From an uncultured Campylobacter sp. (GTDB lineage: Bacteria; Actinomycetota; Actinomycetes; Mycobacteriales; Mycobacteriaceae), in NCBI GenBank assembly GCA_946221035.1, contig CAMIME010000001.1, positions 115,311 to 179,310 on the forward strand: DNA of 64,000 bases. The letters are read 5' to 3'. A program made the position numbers and the translations under genes. The notes beneath the pieces are model-generated. The model had not been told where the DNA came from, did not search any database, and saw nothing but the letters and a program-made list of their open reading frames with translations. Each line of letters starts with the position of its first letter. Within the stretch, counting starts at the first letter, position 1. This document shows positions 42,394-51,088 of this stretch, piece after piece.

Positions 42394-42930
42394 TCATATC
42401 AGTTGCGAGCGCTCGACGGCCATCAGCCCGTTGGCTGCGCGCCGTCCAAGCTTCACGTAGTACGCGGCGTGTTTGAGGCGTGCCTCGTACGTTTCCGGAT
42501 CCAGTGTGCGCTTCACCTTGGCGGGCACGCCTGCGGCGAGGGAGAACTTGGGGATGTCCTGCCCCTCGAGCACCACTGTCCCGCCGCCGACGATACTTCC
42601 CTTGCCCACCCGGGAGCGCGACAGCACCGTGGCGCTCATGCCAATGAGGCACCCTGACTCGATGTAGCAGCCGTGGATCATGGCCATGTGGCCGATGGTG
42701 ACGTCGTCCTCCAGGACGGTTTCACCGTCCGTGTCCACGTGCAGAACCGATCCGTCTTGGATGTTGACGCGCTCGCCGATGCGGATTGCGCCGACGTCGC
42801 CGCGTAGGACCGCACCTGGCCAGATGTTTGCGTCGGCACCAATGGTCACGTCGCCGATGATGGTCGCCTCGTTGGCAATGAAAGCCGACGGATGGATGCG
42901 CGGGGTCTTGCCCTCGAAGCTGTAGATCAT
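42394..42930 (-). CDS. Gamma-class carbonic anhydrase family protein
   Basis: 178 residues. Left-handed beta-helix made of hexapeptide repeats: IGDVTIGADANIWPGAVLRGDVGAIRIGERVNIQDGSVLHVD, then VTIGHMAMIHGC (zinc histidines), CLIGMSATVL and VGGGTVV. A C-terminal helix with YEARLKHAAYYVKLG packs on it. Proteins of this group bind zinc or iron and may hydrate CO2 or act as acyltransferase relatives. The last residues (GRRAANGLMAVERSQLI) run up to the deletion joint with the dehydrogenase remnant, so the C-terminus may be slightly altered. It is 7 nt downstream of the lipoprotein gene. Confidence 0.88.
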   Translation of the reverse strand: MIYSFEGKTPRIHPSAFIANEATIIGDVTIGADANIWPGAVLRGDVGAIRIGERVNIQDGSVLHVDTDGETVLEDDVTIGHMAMIHGCYIESGCLIGMSATVLSRSRVGKGSIVGGGTVVLEGQDIPKFSLAAGVPAKVKRTLDPETYEARLKHAAYYVKLGRRAANGLMAVERSQLI

Positions 42931-42937
42931 GGGGCCA

Positions 42938-43894
42938 TTATTCCCGCTCTGGGGTGGCGTGATCCTCGATTCCGTAGCCGACGCCGAAAAACTCCAGCAT
43001 CATGCGGGTGGCGAAGCTTTTGGACACGGTCGCGGAATTGTCCCCGGCACCACCCGGCCACGTGTGGGGACCATGCTCGATGCGGTAGTGCAGAAGCGCA
43101 GCGTCGCAGTCGCTCCACGCCAGTTGGGTAACCAACGAGGTGATCCGGGTGTCCTCCTCGCGGGCCGCGCAATGGTTGCGCCGTGCAGATTCTTCGAGCA
43201 TCTCGGGCACGGAATCGTACACCGTCGCGTGGCGCTCTCCCCCGTAGTAGGAAATGATCCGGTCGTCTGTGCCGTGGAAGTTGATGTGCTTCATCGGGAT
43301 CTGTGAGCACCCCTGCGAGACGCGCTCGTAGAATGCCGCCGCAACGGTGGCAATACCGGTGAACTCCTGGGGGCGCTGGCACCCCAGGTACGCCGCGAAG
43401 CCACCGCCATTGGACATCCCGGCGGCGAACACCCGTGAGCGGTCGACCGGCAACTCCGCGGTGAGCTCCTCAAGCACCGCGTCAACGTAGGCGAGGTCTT
43501 GCTCCCCGGTCGTCGAGGCATACGGCGCAGGTGCCCAGGCCGTATCTACCCCAGCCATGTAAGCGACGATGGCGTCGGCCTGATCCAGGCCCGTATTGCG
43601 CCGGGTCCTCTCAATATCCTCGGTGAATCCGTGGAAGACGAAGATCAGCGGCAACTTGTCGCGTTGACGCGCACCGTGCGGAAGCGATACGACGTACTCG
43701 CGCTTCAACCCCCCGGCGGTGACCTTACGCTGCTCTAACGCCGCGGGTTCCCAGGGCGCCACTTCTTCCACCACGTCTTTCGCAGGCGCGGTGACGGTAC
43801 TGATCGGGGTTTCCTCAACCGGGCGATCGCTGCACGACACCGCAAAAACGCAGTTCGCGGCAAGTGCCACGGCCAGAAGTTTCTTGCCGATCAC
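42938..43894 (-). CDS. LpqC-type esterase lipoprotein (PHB depolymerase/feruloyl esterase family)
   Basis: 318 residues, GTG 43894 with GGGAG/GAGG upstream. A signal peptide with lipobox AVSC (Cys about residue 21) predicts a membrane-anchored lipoprotein. The alpha/beta hydrolase core contains LPLIFVFHGFTED, nucleophile AAGMSNGGGFAAYLGC (G-M-S-N-G), Asp in HGTDDRII and a histidine in HGPHTWPGG. The family hydrolyses esters of poly-hydroxyalkanoates or ferulates; in mycolata the true substrate may be an envelope ester. A cytosolic paralogue lies at 44723-45406. Confidence 0.87.
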   Translation of the reverse strand: MIGKKLLAVALAANCVFAVSCSDRPVEETPISTVTAPAKDVVEEVAPWEPAALEQRKVTAGGLKREYVVSLPHGARQRDKLPLIFVFHGFTEDIERTRRNTGLDQADAIVAYMAGVDTAWAPAPYASTTGEQDLAYVDAVLEELTAELPVDRSRVFAAGMSNGGGFAAYLGCQRPQEFTGIATVAAAFYERVSQGCSQIPMKHINFHGTDDRIISYYGGERHATVYDSVPEMLEESARRNHCAAREEDTRITSLVTQLAWSDCDAALLHYRIEHGPHTWPGGAGDNSATVSKSFATRMMLEFFGVGYGIEDHATPERE

Positions 43895-43923
43895 GCCTCG
43901 GCTCCCGGAGAATGCACGAAAGG

Positions 43924-43929
43924 TAGGTT
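43924..43929 (+). promoter_or_regulatory. -10 box of the SAM methyltransferase gene
   Basis: TAGGTT, 5 nt before ATG 43935 and 8 nt before ATG 43938; the second spacing fits the leaderless pattern better. Confidence 0.35.
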
Positions 43930-43934
43930 AATCC

Positions 43935-44726
43935 ATGATGCAGACACCCGACCACCAGCCCGGCCCCAGCAGGAAGGCGGGTCCGATCTTCCGAGACGCC
44001 TCGCACCGCAACGACGCCGCTCGAGCATTCCGCCGCGATGCAAAGCGTTACGACGATGCGAGGCCGGGCTATCCGGAGGCCGTCGTCAAGCTTCTTGGAA
44101 GCTCACGCCGCACCGTGTGCGACGTCGGCGCAGGCACGGGCAAGCTCACGCAGTTGCTTGACGACGGCACGCGCACCGTCCTCGCCTGCGATCCCTCCGA
44201 AGATATGACCCGGGTGTTTCACGCACTGCACCCGAACGTAGCAGTGTGGCGCGCCACCGCCGAGGCCACCGGGCTGCGCGATAACGCGGTTGACGCTTTG
44301 ACGTGCGCGCAGACGTGGCATTGGGTCGACGCCGAAGTGGCGAGCGCCGAGGCGGACCGCGTCGTGGCAGATGGCGGGGCGCTGCTGCTGTGCTGGAACA
44401 CCCTTGCCGTGCACCACCCGTGGGTATTGCGCCTCAGCCGGATCATGCATTCAGGCGACGTGCAACGCGAGGGCTTCTACCCCACCGTGCTCGCACCCTG
44501 GAAACTGACCCGGGAACTTCGCGAGGAATGGGTGGACATGGTCGAGGTGGAGCACTGTTTTGAACTCATGGCCACCCGCTCCTACTGGCTCAAAGCGAAC
44601 CCCGCAACGCGCGAGAAGATGCAAGCCAACCTCTCCTGGTACCTCTACGACCGGCTTGGTTTCGAGCGCGGCCAGGTTATTCCCCTGCCCTACCGCACCG
44701 ATGCGTTCGTGTACGAACGCGGTTAG
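43935..44726 (+). CDS. Class I SAM-dependent methyltransferase
   Basis: 263 residues (262 if ATG 43938 is used). The N-terminus FRRDAKRYDDARPGYPEAVVKLL is typical of UbiE/YafE-like enzymes. Motif I is VCDVGAGTGKLTQLLDD, an acidic residue follows in ACDPSEDMTRVF, and the post-motif region is DALTCAQTWHWVDAEVASAE. It would transfer a methyl group to a small molecule; the substrate is unknown. The stop overlaps the 3' end of the convergent esterase gene by 4 nt. It lies between two paralogous esterase genes on the other strand. Confidence 0.88.
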   Translation: MMQTPDHQPGPSRKAGPIFRDASHRNDAARAFRRDAKRYDDARPGYPEAVVKLLGSSRRTVCDVGAGTGKLTQLLDDGTRTVLACDPSEDMTRVFHALHPNVAVWRATAEATGLRDNAVDALTCAQTWHWVDAEVASAEADRVVADGGALLLCWNTLAVHHPWVLRLSRIMHSGDVQREGFYPTVLAPWKLTRELREEWVDMVEVEHCFELMATRSYWLKANPATREKMQANLSWYLYDRLGFERGQVIPLPYRTDAFVYERG

Positions 44727-45406
44727 CGGCGCTCTACGCCGAAGAACTCGAGCACTGTCGCGGTGACATCGATGCCGCGTCTTGCGGCCCACCCGCCGGT
44801 AGGCCACTCGTGGCCCATCCCCTCAACCCGGCGAAGCTCGGCGCGGGCGATGCCTTGGTTGCGCCGTTCGAAGGCGGACACCACCTCGGGAGCGCCGTAG
44901 GTGGGGTCGTCCTCGACGCCGGAATACGGCGAGCGAGCCTCTCCGCCGAACGGCACCACATCGTCGTACGTGCCGTGGATGTTCAGGTAATCGACCGGCT
45001 CGCCTTTGGCGATGTCTTCCGGGTGCGCGCGCACGGCCGCCGAGACGGTGGCCACCGCGGCGTAGCGGTCGTCGAGAAGCGAAAGGCTCACGGCGAGGCC
45101 GCCGCCATTAGAGAACCCGGTGAGGTAGATGCGCTCGCTGTCGATGTCGTGGTGTGCGATGAGGTGGTCCAGGATTGCGTCGATACGCTGCTGGTCCTGC
45201 TCGAGGGTGGTGTGCGCGTACGGGGCGGGTGCCCACGCGAGACCCACCCCAGTGGGCGCGGCGACGATGGCGCGGGCCTGATCGAGCCCGGTGGCCTCGA
45301 GGAAATCTCCTCCGTTGTCTCCTTTGCCGTGCAGGGCAATGATCACCGGGGCGGGGCCTGCGAGATCCTCCGGAACCGACACGTGAGCGAGCGGGGCCGA
45401 ACTCAT
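44723..45406 (-). CDS. Cytosolic LpqC-like alpha/beta hydrolase
   Basis: 227 residues, no signal peptide. VIIALHGKGDNGGDFLEATGLDQ, nucleophile YLTGFSNGGGLAVSL (G-F-S-N-G), NIHGTYDDVVPFGG with the acidic residue, and GMGHEWPTGGWAARRGID with the histidine. It is closely related to the lipoprotein at 42938-43894: both share TGLDQA.AIVA, WAPAPYA.TT and the end VLEFFGV. Start overlaps the der stop by 4 nt, so it is read as the last gene of the cmk-der operon. An internal duplication is likely; the substrate is unknown. Confidence 0.85.
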   Translation of the reverse strand: MSSAPLAHVSVPEDLAGPAPVIIALHGKGDNGGDFLEATGLDQARAIVAAPTGVGLAWAPAPYAHTTLEQDQQRIDAILDHLIAHHDIDSERIYLTGFSNGGGLAVSLSLLDDRYAAVATVSAAVRAHPEDIAKGEPVDYLNIHGTYDDVVPFGGEARSPYSGVEDDPTYGAPEVVSAFERRNQGIARAELRRVEGMGHEWPTGGWAARRGIDVTATVLEFFGVERR

Positions 45407-47049
45407 GACTTGCGACCCCTCCGCTCGCGCACGCGCACGGCAATGCGGATCGGGGTGCCGTGGAAGCCGAACTGCTCACGGAACTTTCGCTCGAGGTAGC
45501 GGCGGTAACCGGCATCTAAGAACCCGGTGGTAAACAGCACGATTGTCGGCGGGCGCGTCGTGGCCATCGTGGCAAATAGGAGCTTCGGAAGCCGGTTGTT
45601 CTTCATTGGCGGGGGGTTCGCGGCGATCGCGTCGCGCAGCCAGTTGTTGAGCTGGCCCGTGCTCACCCTGCTGTCCCAGTTCTCCAGCGCCACCTTCATT
45701 GCCGGCTCCAACCGGTGCAGGCCGCGACCGGTTTCCGCGGAGATGTTGAGCTTGGTCACCCACGGCAGGTGGCCCATCATCTGATCGAACTCGCGGTCAA
45801 AGTTGTAGCGCCGATCCTCATCCATGAGGTCCCACTTGTTAAAGCAGACGACCATGGCCTTGCCCGCCTCGAGCACCATGGAAATGACCCGCTGGTCCTG
45901 CTCCGAGATCTCCTGGGAAGCGTCAATGAGCACCACGCACACCTCCGCGGCCTCGATCGTGCCGCGGGTGCGAAGGGAGGCGTAGTATTCGTGGCCCTGC
46001 GCGTTTTTGACTTTCTTGCGCAGGCCGGCGGTATCGATGAACGTCCACAGATCCTCGTCCAGCTGCACAAGCTCGTCGACCGGGTCGACGGTGGTGCCCG
46101 CCACGTTATCCACGACGGAGCGGTTCGACTTGGTCAGCTTGTTCAGCAGGCTGGACTTACCCACATTCGGCCGACCGACGATGGCGACGCGTCGCGGGCC
46201 GCCGGTGACGGATTCGGCCGAACGCGGCACCTCCGGGAACAGACGGAGAATCTCGTCGAGGACATCCGCACCGCCGCGGCCGTGCAACGCCGAGACCGTC
46301 CAGGGATCGCCCAAGCCAAGCGAGTAGTACTCGGCCACATCACCCCACTGGCTGTCGGATTCAAACTTGTTGGCCACCAGGATCACCGGAACCTCAGATC
46401 GCTGGAGGTTTCGCGCCATCGCGGCGTCCGACTCGGTGACGCCGGTTTTGGCGTCGACCACCATAACGATTACGTCGGCCGTTTTCATGGCTGCCTCGGA
46501 CTGCCGAGCGATTGCGGCGTGCACGCCCTTGGCGTCCGGATCCCACCCGCCGGTGTCCTGCACCCAGAAGCGGCGACCATTCCAATCCGAGATGTAGCTC
46601 ACCCTGTCGCGGGTGACACCCGGGTGGTCCTCCACGACCGCCTCGCGGCGGCCGATGAACCGGTTGACCAGCGTGGACTTGCCCACATTCGGGCGCCCCA
46701 CAATGGCTACCGTTGGCAGGGCCTCGGTGACGACATCGGGGCGGCCGATGCCGTACTCCTCTGCAAGCGCCTCCCACTCCTCCTCCGAGAGGTCGTCAGC
46801 GTCGCCCGTCTCCGGATCACCTGTACCAATGACGTACTCCACGGGCTCGCCGAAGTCGGACTCGTCGAAATCCGACTCGTCGAAGCCCTCGTAGTACTCG
46901 GCATCGTCTACGCCGACTTCGATCTCCTCGAAGTCGTCGTAGCCGGTCGCGTCAATCCCCGGCTGCACGAACTCGGTTTCTGGCTCCAGGTCTCTTGGCG
47001 CAAGGCCATCTGGTTCGGTGCCGGAGCCCCGGTTGTCGCGAGTCGTCAT
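45403..47049 (-). CDS. der: Ribosome-biogenesis GTPase Der (EngA) with acidic N-terminal extension
   Basis: 548 residues. Two GTPase domains: GRPNVGKSTLVNR (about residue 117) with DTGGW, and GRPNVGKSSLLNK (about 292) with DTAGLRKK; NKFE and NKWD are the guanine-specificity motifs. The C-terminal KH-like domain (FREQFGFHGTPIRIAVR) follows. Der helps assemble the 50S subunit. Residues 1-110 are a very acidic extension (YYEGFDESDFDESDFGEP..) not found in E. coli Der. The start overlaps cmk by 4 nt. Confidence 0.95.
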   Translation of the reverse strand: MTTRDNRGSGTEPDGLAPRDLEPETEFVQPGIDATGYDDFEEIEVGVDDAEYYEGFDESDFDESDFGEPVEYVIGTGDPETGDADDLSEEEWEALAEEYGIGRPDVVTEALPTVAIVGRPNVGKSTLVNRFIGRREAVVEDHPGVTRDRVSYISDWNGRRFWVQDTGGWDPDAKGVHAAIARQSEAAMKTADVIVMVVDAKTGVTESDAAMARNLQRSEVPVILVANKFESDSQWGDVAEYYSLGLGDPWTVSALHGRGGADVLDEILRLFPEVPRSAESVTGGPRRVAIVGRPNVGKSSLLNKLTKSNRSVVDNVAGTTVDPVDELVQLDEDLWTFIDTAGLRKKVKNAQGHEYYASLRTRGTIEAAEVCVVLIDASQEISEQDQRVISMVLEAGKAMVVCFNKWDLMDEDRRYNFDREFDQMMGHLPWVTKLNISAETGRGLHRLEPAMKVALENWDSRVSTGQLNNWLRDAIAANPPPMKNNRLPKLLFATMATTRPPTIVLFTTGFLDAGYRRYLERKFREQFGFHGTPIRIAVRVRERRGRKS

Positions 47050-47753
47050 CGTGCGCTCCTTTCAATTACGGCGGTCAGTGCCTGAAGCACTTCGTCCGGG
47101 GTCATCTCAGATGTGTCGACCACGACGGCATCGTCCGCGGGGCGAAGCGGGCTCGTCGCGCGAGAGGAATCCATGTCGTCCCTGCGCTGAACGTCTGCAA
47201 GCACCTTCTCGTAGTCGGCCTCTCGGCCGGCGGCGATGTCCTGGTCGTACCGGCGCTGTGCCCGCACCTGCGCGCTCGCGGTCATGAACACCTTGGCTGG
47301 CGCGTCGGGCAGCACGACGGTGCCGATGTCACGGCCCTCCACGATGGCGCGATGCGCATCACGGGCCAGGCGGCGCTGCAGCTCAACCAAGTTGGTCCGC
47401 ACCTGCGGAATCGCGGAGACGGCCGAGACGTTGCGGGTCACCTCCGGGCCCCGAATCTCTGCAGAGACATCCTCGCCGGCGAGGAGGACCTCGGTGGAGT
47501 CCGGGTCATCGGACACCTCCAGCGGAAGTTGCGCGGTGGCGGCGATCACGCCTTCGACATCCTCCGGATCCACGCCCGCGCGCAGGACAGCCAAGGTGGC
47601 CACGCGGTACATGGCGCCGGTGTCCACGTACTTCGCGCCCATCAGCTTGGCCAACGCCCGACACATGGTGGATTTGCCGGTTCCGGAGGGGCCGTCAACC
47701 GCGAGCACCAGCCCGCCGTTGGGGGTGTTTGAAAGCTCTGCCATCTGCGTCAC
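47046..47753 (-). CDS. cmk: Cytidylate kinase
   Basis: 235 residues. P-loop VDGPSGTGKSTMCRAL near residue 16, YVDTGAMYRVATLAVL (CMP site), GRDIGTVVLPDAPAKVFMTAS and the lid region AQRRYDQDIA. It phosphorylates CMP and dCMP with ATP. The 4-nt overlaps on both sides (rluB upstream, der downstream) indicate translational coupling. Same order as Rv1711-Rv1712-Rv1713 in M. tuberculosis. Confidence 0.95.
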   Translation of the reverse strand: MTQMAELSNTPNGGLVLAVDGPSGTGKSTMCRALAKLMGAKYVDTGAMYRVATLAVLRAGVDPEDVEGVIAATAQLPLEVSDDPDSTEVLLAGEDVSAEIRGPEVTRNVSAVSAIPQVRTNLVELQRRLARDAHRAIVEGRDIGTVVLPDAPAKVFMTASAQVRAQRRYDQDIAAGREADYEKVLADVQRRDDMDSSRATSPLRPADDAVVVDTSEMTPDEVLQALTAVIERSAR

Positions 47754-48688
47754 ATTCCCACCACCTTGTACAACGAAGCGAGTTCGGACGCGTTCAGCGC
47801 ACGCATGCCGCCTGGCTTGAGCTCGCCAAGCTGCACGGTGTGCACCTTGGTGCGCACGAGCCGCTGCACCGGGAACCCCGCCTCCTTCAACAGCCTGCGC
47901 ACGATGTGCTTGCGCCCTTCGTGCAGCTCGAGCCTGATCAGGGAGCGGCTCTCGTGCACGTCCACTATCTGGGCGTAATCCACCTTCGCGGGGCCGTCGT
48001 CAAGCTCTATGCCCTCACTAAGTTTCCGCACGAGGCGGTTGTCGGCCTCGCCCAGCACGGTGGCCAGGTAGGTTTTCGACACCTCGTACTTCGGGTGGGT
48101 GAGCCGGTTGGCAAGCTCGCCGTCGTTAGTCAGCAGGAGCAGCCCTTCGGTGTCAGCGTCAAGGCGACCGACGTGGAACAAGCGCTGGCCGGAGGCCGTG
48201 CGCTCCGACAAGTAGGAGCCGACAGAGGTGCGGTCCAGCTCATCGTTCATGGTGGTGTGCACGCCGCGGGGTTTGTTAAAGGCGAAGTACTCAAGCTCCT
48301 CGTTGACGTTAATCCGGGCGCCGTCGACGCGGATGATGTCCACGTTCGGGTTGACCCGCACGCCCTGGACCTTGACCACCTTGCCGTTGACCTCAACGCG
48401 CCCCTGGTCAATCATCGCCTCTGCGTGGCGGCGGGAGGCCACACCGGCCTGAGCCAGCACCTTCTGCAGGCGCACGCCCTCAGTGCTCGGCTTGGCCTCG
48501 GCATCGTCGTCCCACCAGTTGTCCTCCAATGGGTGCGGTTCCGCCTTCTCGCGGCGCTCGTTCAAGTGGACGTTCTGTTTCTTTGCGGGCTTCGCGTAAG
48601 AGATATAGAACGTGTCGTCTTTGGGCCGCCGACTGTTCGCGTTGTCGCGGTCCGGTGTGCCGTCTCGGCGAGCGGGAGGAGTCATCAC
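47750..48688 (-). CDS. rluB: 23S rRNA pseudouridine synthase (RluB family)
   Basis: 312 residues. A basic, poorly conserved N-terminus (1-65), an S4 RNA-binding domain (VRLQKVLAQAGVASRRHAEAMIDQGRVEVNGKVV) and the catalytic domain with the aspartate in HVGRLDADTEGLLLLTNDGELANRLTHP. RluB isomerises U2605 of 23S rRNA in E. coli; the exact uridine here is inferred. It lies between scpB and cmk, as in mycobacteria. Confidence 0.9.
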   Translation of the reverse strand: MMTPPARRDGTPDRDNANSRRPKDDTFYISYAKPAKKQNVHLNERREKAEPHPLEDNWWDDDAEAKPSTEGVRLQKVLAQAGVASRRHAEAMIDQGRVEVNGKVVKVQGVRVNPNVDIIRVDGARINVNEELEYFAFNKPRGVHTTMNDELDRTSVGSYLSERTASGQRLFHVGRLDADTEGLLLLTNDGELANRLTHPKYEVSKTYLATVLGEADNRLVRKLSEGIELDDGPAKVDYAQIVDVHESRSLIRLELHEGRKHIVRRLLKEAGFPVQRLVRTKVHTVQLGELKPGGMRALNASELASLYKVVGM

Positions 48689-48733
48689 ATGATCCTTTGC
48701 AGTAGTCGTATGCGGTTATTCACTCGGCCGAGG

Positions 48734-49318
48734 TTACCAGGCATCCTCAATTGCATCGATGTCCGGAAGCAGGGGCGCGAGGTCAGGGAGACGGTCGAGG
48801 GAATCGATTCCGAGCAGTTCCAAAAACAGCTCGGTGGTGACGTAGCGGTGGGCGCCCGAGGATTCGTCCGGGTCCACCTCCGCGATCAACCCGCGCAGGG
48901 TCAGCGTGCGCATGACCCCATCCACGTTGACGCCGCGCACCCCGGCAACCTGCGCGCGGGTCACCGGCTGACGGTAGGCCACCACCGCCAGCGTTTCCAT
49001 GGCGGCGCGGGAGAGCTTCGCCTGGGCCCCGTCGAGGATGAACGCCTCCACCGCAGCCGCGTTCTCCGGCCGCGTGTACAGGCGCCACCCCTCGGCGTTC
49101 TCACGCAGATCGATGCCACTGCCGCGAGCGTGCAGTTCGTCGCGCCATTGCAGCAGCGTATCGACGACATCCTCCGGCCGCACACCCAGCGCCGAAGCCA
49201 GCGCCTCGGCCCCCACCGGGGAATCCACGACGAGCAGCACCGACTCCACCTGCGACCGGAGCTGGGAAACCATGGGCAGCTGTTCCATGGTGCGAAAGTC
49301 TAACCGGGCAGGTGTCAC
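48734..49318 (-). CDS. scpB: Segregation and condensation protein B
   Basis: 194 residues. Two winged-helix domains: QLRSQVESVLLVVDSPVGAEALASALGVRPEDVVDTL, and LSRAAMETLAVVAYRQPVTRAQVAGVRGVNVDGVMRTLTLRGLIAEV. ScpB dimerises and joins ScpA and SMC in the bacterial condensin. scpA starts 7 nt upstream on the same strand. The gap to rluB is 45 nt. Confidence 0.94.
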   Translation of the reverse strand: MTPARLDFRTMEQLPMVSQLRSQVESVLLVVDSPVGAEALASALGVRPEDVVDTLLQWRDELHARGSGIDLRENAEGWRLYTRPENAAAVEAFILDGAQAKLSRAAMETLAVVAYRQPVTRAQVAGVRGVNVDGVMRTLTLRGLIAEVDPDESSGAHRYVTTELFLELLGIDSLDRLPDLAPLLPDIDAIEDAW

Positions 49319-49324
49319 CCGCCG

Positions 49325-50128
49325 CTACGTCCAGTTCGATGCCGCGACAACCGCAGGGTCGACGTCCAACCCGGTCCACTGCACCTCCAACGGACCAAGC
49401 GCTTCGGTCTGCTCCGCCTCCACCGCCCGCGCCTTATACAGCTCGAGCAGCGCCAGGAACCGCCCCACCACCTCCATGGAGCGGGTGCAGTCCCGGGTCA
49501 GCGACGCAAAGGACAGCCAGACCCCGGCACCGGCCAGGCGCAGCGTGCCCAGCATCTTGCCTGCCTGTTCCGGCACCGACACCTCGACGGCATGCAGGTG
49601 GTCAGTGCGCACCTCATCGGGCGGGCGCGGCCGGAACACGCTCGCCGCCAGAGCCGCGAACGACGCGGGCGTGTGCCCCAGCTCGACGGGAGGCAGCAGG
49701 TCCGTGAAGCGCGGCTCCATCGACACCGCGCGCGGGTAGCGCCGGACGGCACTGACCTGCCACCTGGAAAACTGATCTGCAACTTGCTGGTAGGCGCGGT
49801 ACTGCAGCAAACGCGCGAACAGCAGGTCGCGCGTCTCAAGCAGTTCGAGGTCGTCCGGAAGCTCGTCGCCACTTCGCGGAAGCAGACGCGCGGTCTTCAG
49901 GTCGAGCAACGTCGCTGCGACCACCAGAAACTCGGTGACCTCGTCGAGGTCCGTGCCCTCACCCAGCGCGCGGGTGTAGTCGATGAACTCGTCGGTCACC
50001 TGCGCGAGGGCGACTTCGGTGACGTCGAGTTTCTTGGCGTAGATCAGCTGAAGGAGGAGGTCGAACGGGCCCTCAAAGTTTCCAAGCGCAAGCGTGAACC
50101 CGGTAATCTCCGGCTGCACAAAGGCCAC
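49325..50128 (-). CDS. scpA: Segregation and condensation protein A
   Basis: 267 residues. FTLALGNFEGPFDLLLQLIYAKKLDVTEVALAQVTDEFIDY is the kleisin N-terminal signature that binds the SMC neck; a middle linker follows (LLPRSGDELPDD), and a C-terminal winged helix near LRLAGAGVWLSFASLTRDCTRSMEVVGRFLALLELYKARAVEAEQTEALGPLEVQW. It forms condensin with SMC and ScpB. The start shares one base with the parA stop codon. Confidence 0.94.
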   Translation of the reverse strand: MAFVQPEITGFTLALGNFEGPFDLLLQLIYAKKLDVTEVALAQVTDEFIDYTRALGEGTDLDEVTEFLVVAATLLDLKTARLLPRSGDELPDDLELLETRDLLFARLLQYRAYQQVADQFSRWQVSAVRRYPRAVSMEPRFTDLLPPVELGHTPASFAALAASVFRPRPPDEVRTDHLHAVEVSVPEQAGKMLGTLRLAGAGVWLSFASLTRDCTRSMEVVGRFLALLELYKARAVEAEQTEALGPLEVQWTGLDVDPAVVAASNWT

Positions 50129-50997
50129 TAGCTAGTGCGCTCCAACACTTCCCGAGCCAGATCACGGTATTGCTTCGCGCCTTGGGAGTTCGGGGCCCAA
50201 GTAATGATGGGTTCGCCCGCCACGGATGTTTCGGGGAAACGCACCGTGCGGGTAATCACTGTGTCAAAGACGCGGTCGCCGAAGACCTCCACGACACGGT
50301 CCATGACCTCACGGGCGTGGGTGGTGCGGCGATCGAACATGGTGACCAGAATGCCCACAATGTCCAAGTCGAAATTGATGCGGTCGCGCACCTTTTCCAC
50401 GGTATCCGTGAGCAGGGCCAGGCCGCGCAGGGAGAAGTACTCGCATTCCATGGGAATGATCACGCCTTGGGAGCACGCGAGCGCATTCACCGTGAGCAGC
50501 CCGAGAGAGGGGCCGCAATCGAGCAAGATGAAGTCGTACTCCGCGCGCACTGGCCGCAGGGCCCGCGCCAGCGTTTGCTCCCTCCCCACCTCGTTGACCA
50601 GCTGGATCTCGGCTGCCGAGAGATCGATGTTGGCGGGCACGAGGTCAAGCCCGCTGACGTTGGTGTGGTGGATCGCGGCGTGGATACTCGCCGTGGTATC
50701 GAAGAGCAGGTCGTAGACCGTGACTTCTTCCTCGTCGGGGGTGACTCCGAGCCCGGCGGACAGCGCACCCTGGGGGTCGAGATCCACCAGCAAGACCTTG
50801 CGCCCCGCCTCTGCCAGACACGCGCCGAGATTGATGGTCGAGGTCGTTTTACCAACCCCGCCCTTCTGGTTGACCATAGAAATCACCGTGGCGGGGCCGT
50901 GCCGCTCCAGTTCTACTGGTTCCGCGAATTCCCTCCATGGACGGCCGGTGAGGAACGTCTTCTGCTCAGACGCGTCGAATAGCGCATCGTTTCCCAT
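50128..50997 (-). CDS. parA: ParA-family ATPase linked to scpAB
   Basis: 289 residues from ATG 50997 with GGAAAGGACC upstream; a frame extension to 51138 was rejected. Deviant Walker A MVNQKGGVGKTTSTINLGACLAEAG near residue 45, Walker A' LLVDLDPQGALSAGLG, and LLDCGPSLGLLTVNALA. Such a ParA precedes scpA-scpB in mycobacteria (Rv1708) and corynebacteria and is distinct from the origin-linked ParA. A role in chromosome segregation is inferred from the scpAB neighbours. Confidence 0.9.
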   Translation of the reverse strand: MGNDALFDASEQKTFLTGRPWREFAEPVELERHGPATVISMVNQKGGVGKTTSTINLGACLAEAGRKVLLVDLDPQGALSAGLGVTPDEEEVTVYDLLFDTTASIHAAIHHTNVSGLDLVPANIDLSAAEIQLVNEVGREQTLARALRPVRAEYDFILLDCGPSLGLLTVNALACSQGVIIPMECEYFSLRGLALLTDTVEKVRDRINFDLDIVGILVTMFDRRTTHAREVMDRVVEVFGDRVFDTVITRTVRFPETSVAGEPIITWAPNSQGAKQYRDLAREVLERTS

Positions 50998-51088
50998 CGC
51001 CGGTCCTTTCCACAGCGTGACTTTGGCCAGCCGATCAAACCTTGAGGCTTGACCGGCGCATTGATACCGCCATCTTACAACGGTGTCA

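Noticed and set aside
45715..47085. A 456-codon plus-strand frame opposite der
   Set aside because: Antisense shadow of der, which has all GTPase motifs.
47729..49303. A 524-codon plus-strand frame opposite rluB and scpB
   Set aside because: Spans two genes on the other strand and carries no family signature.
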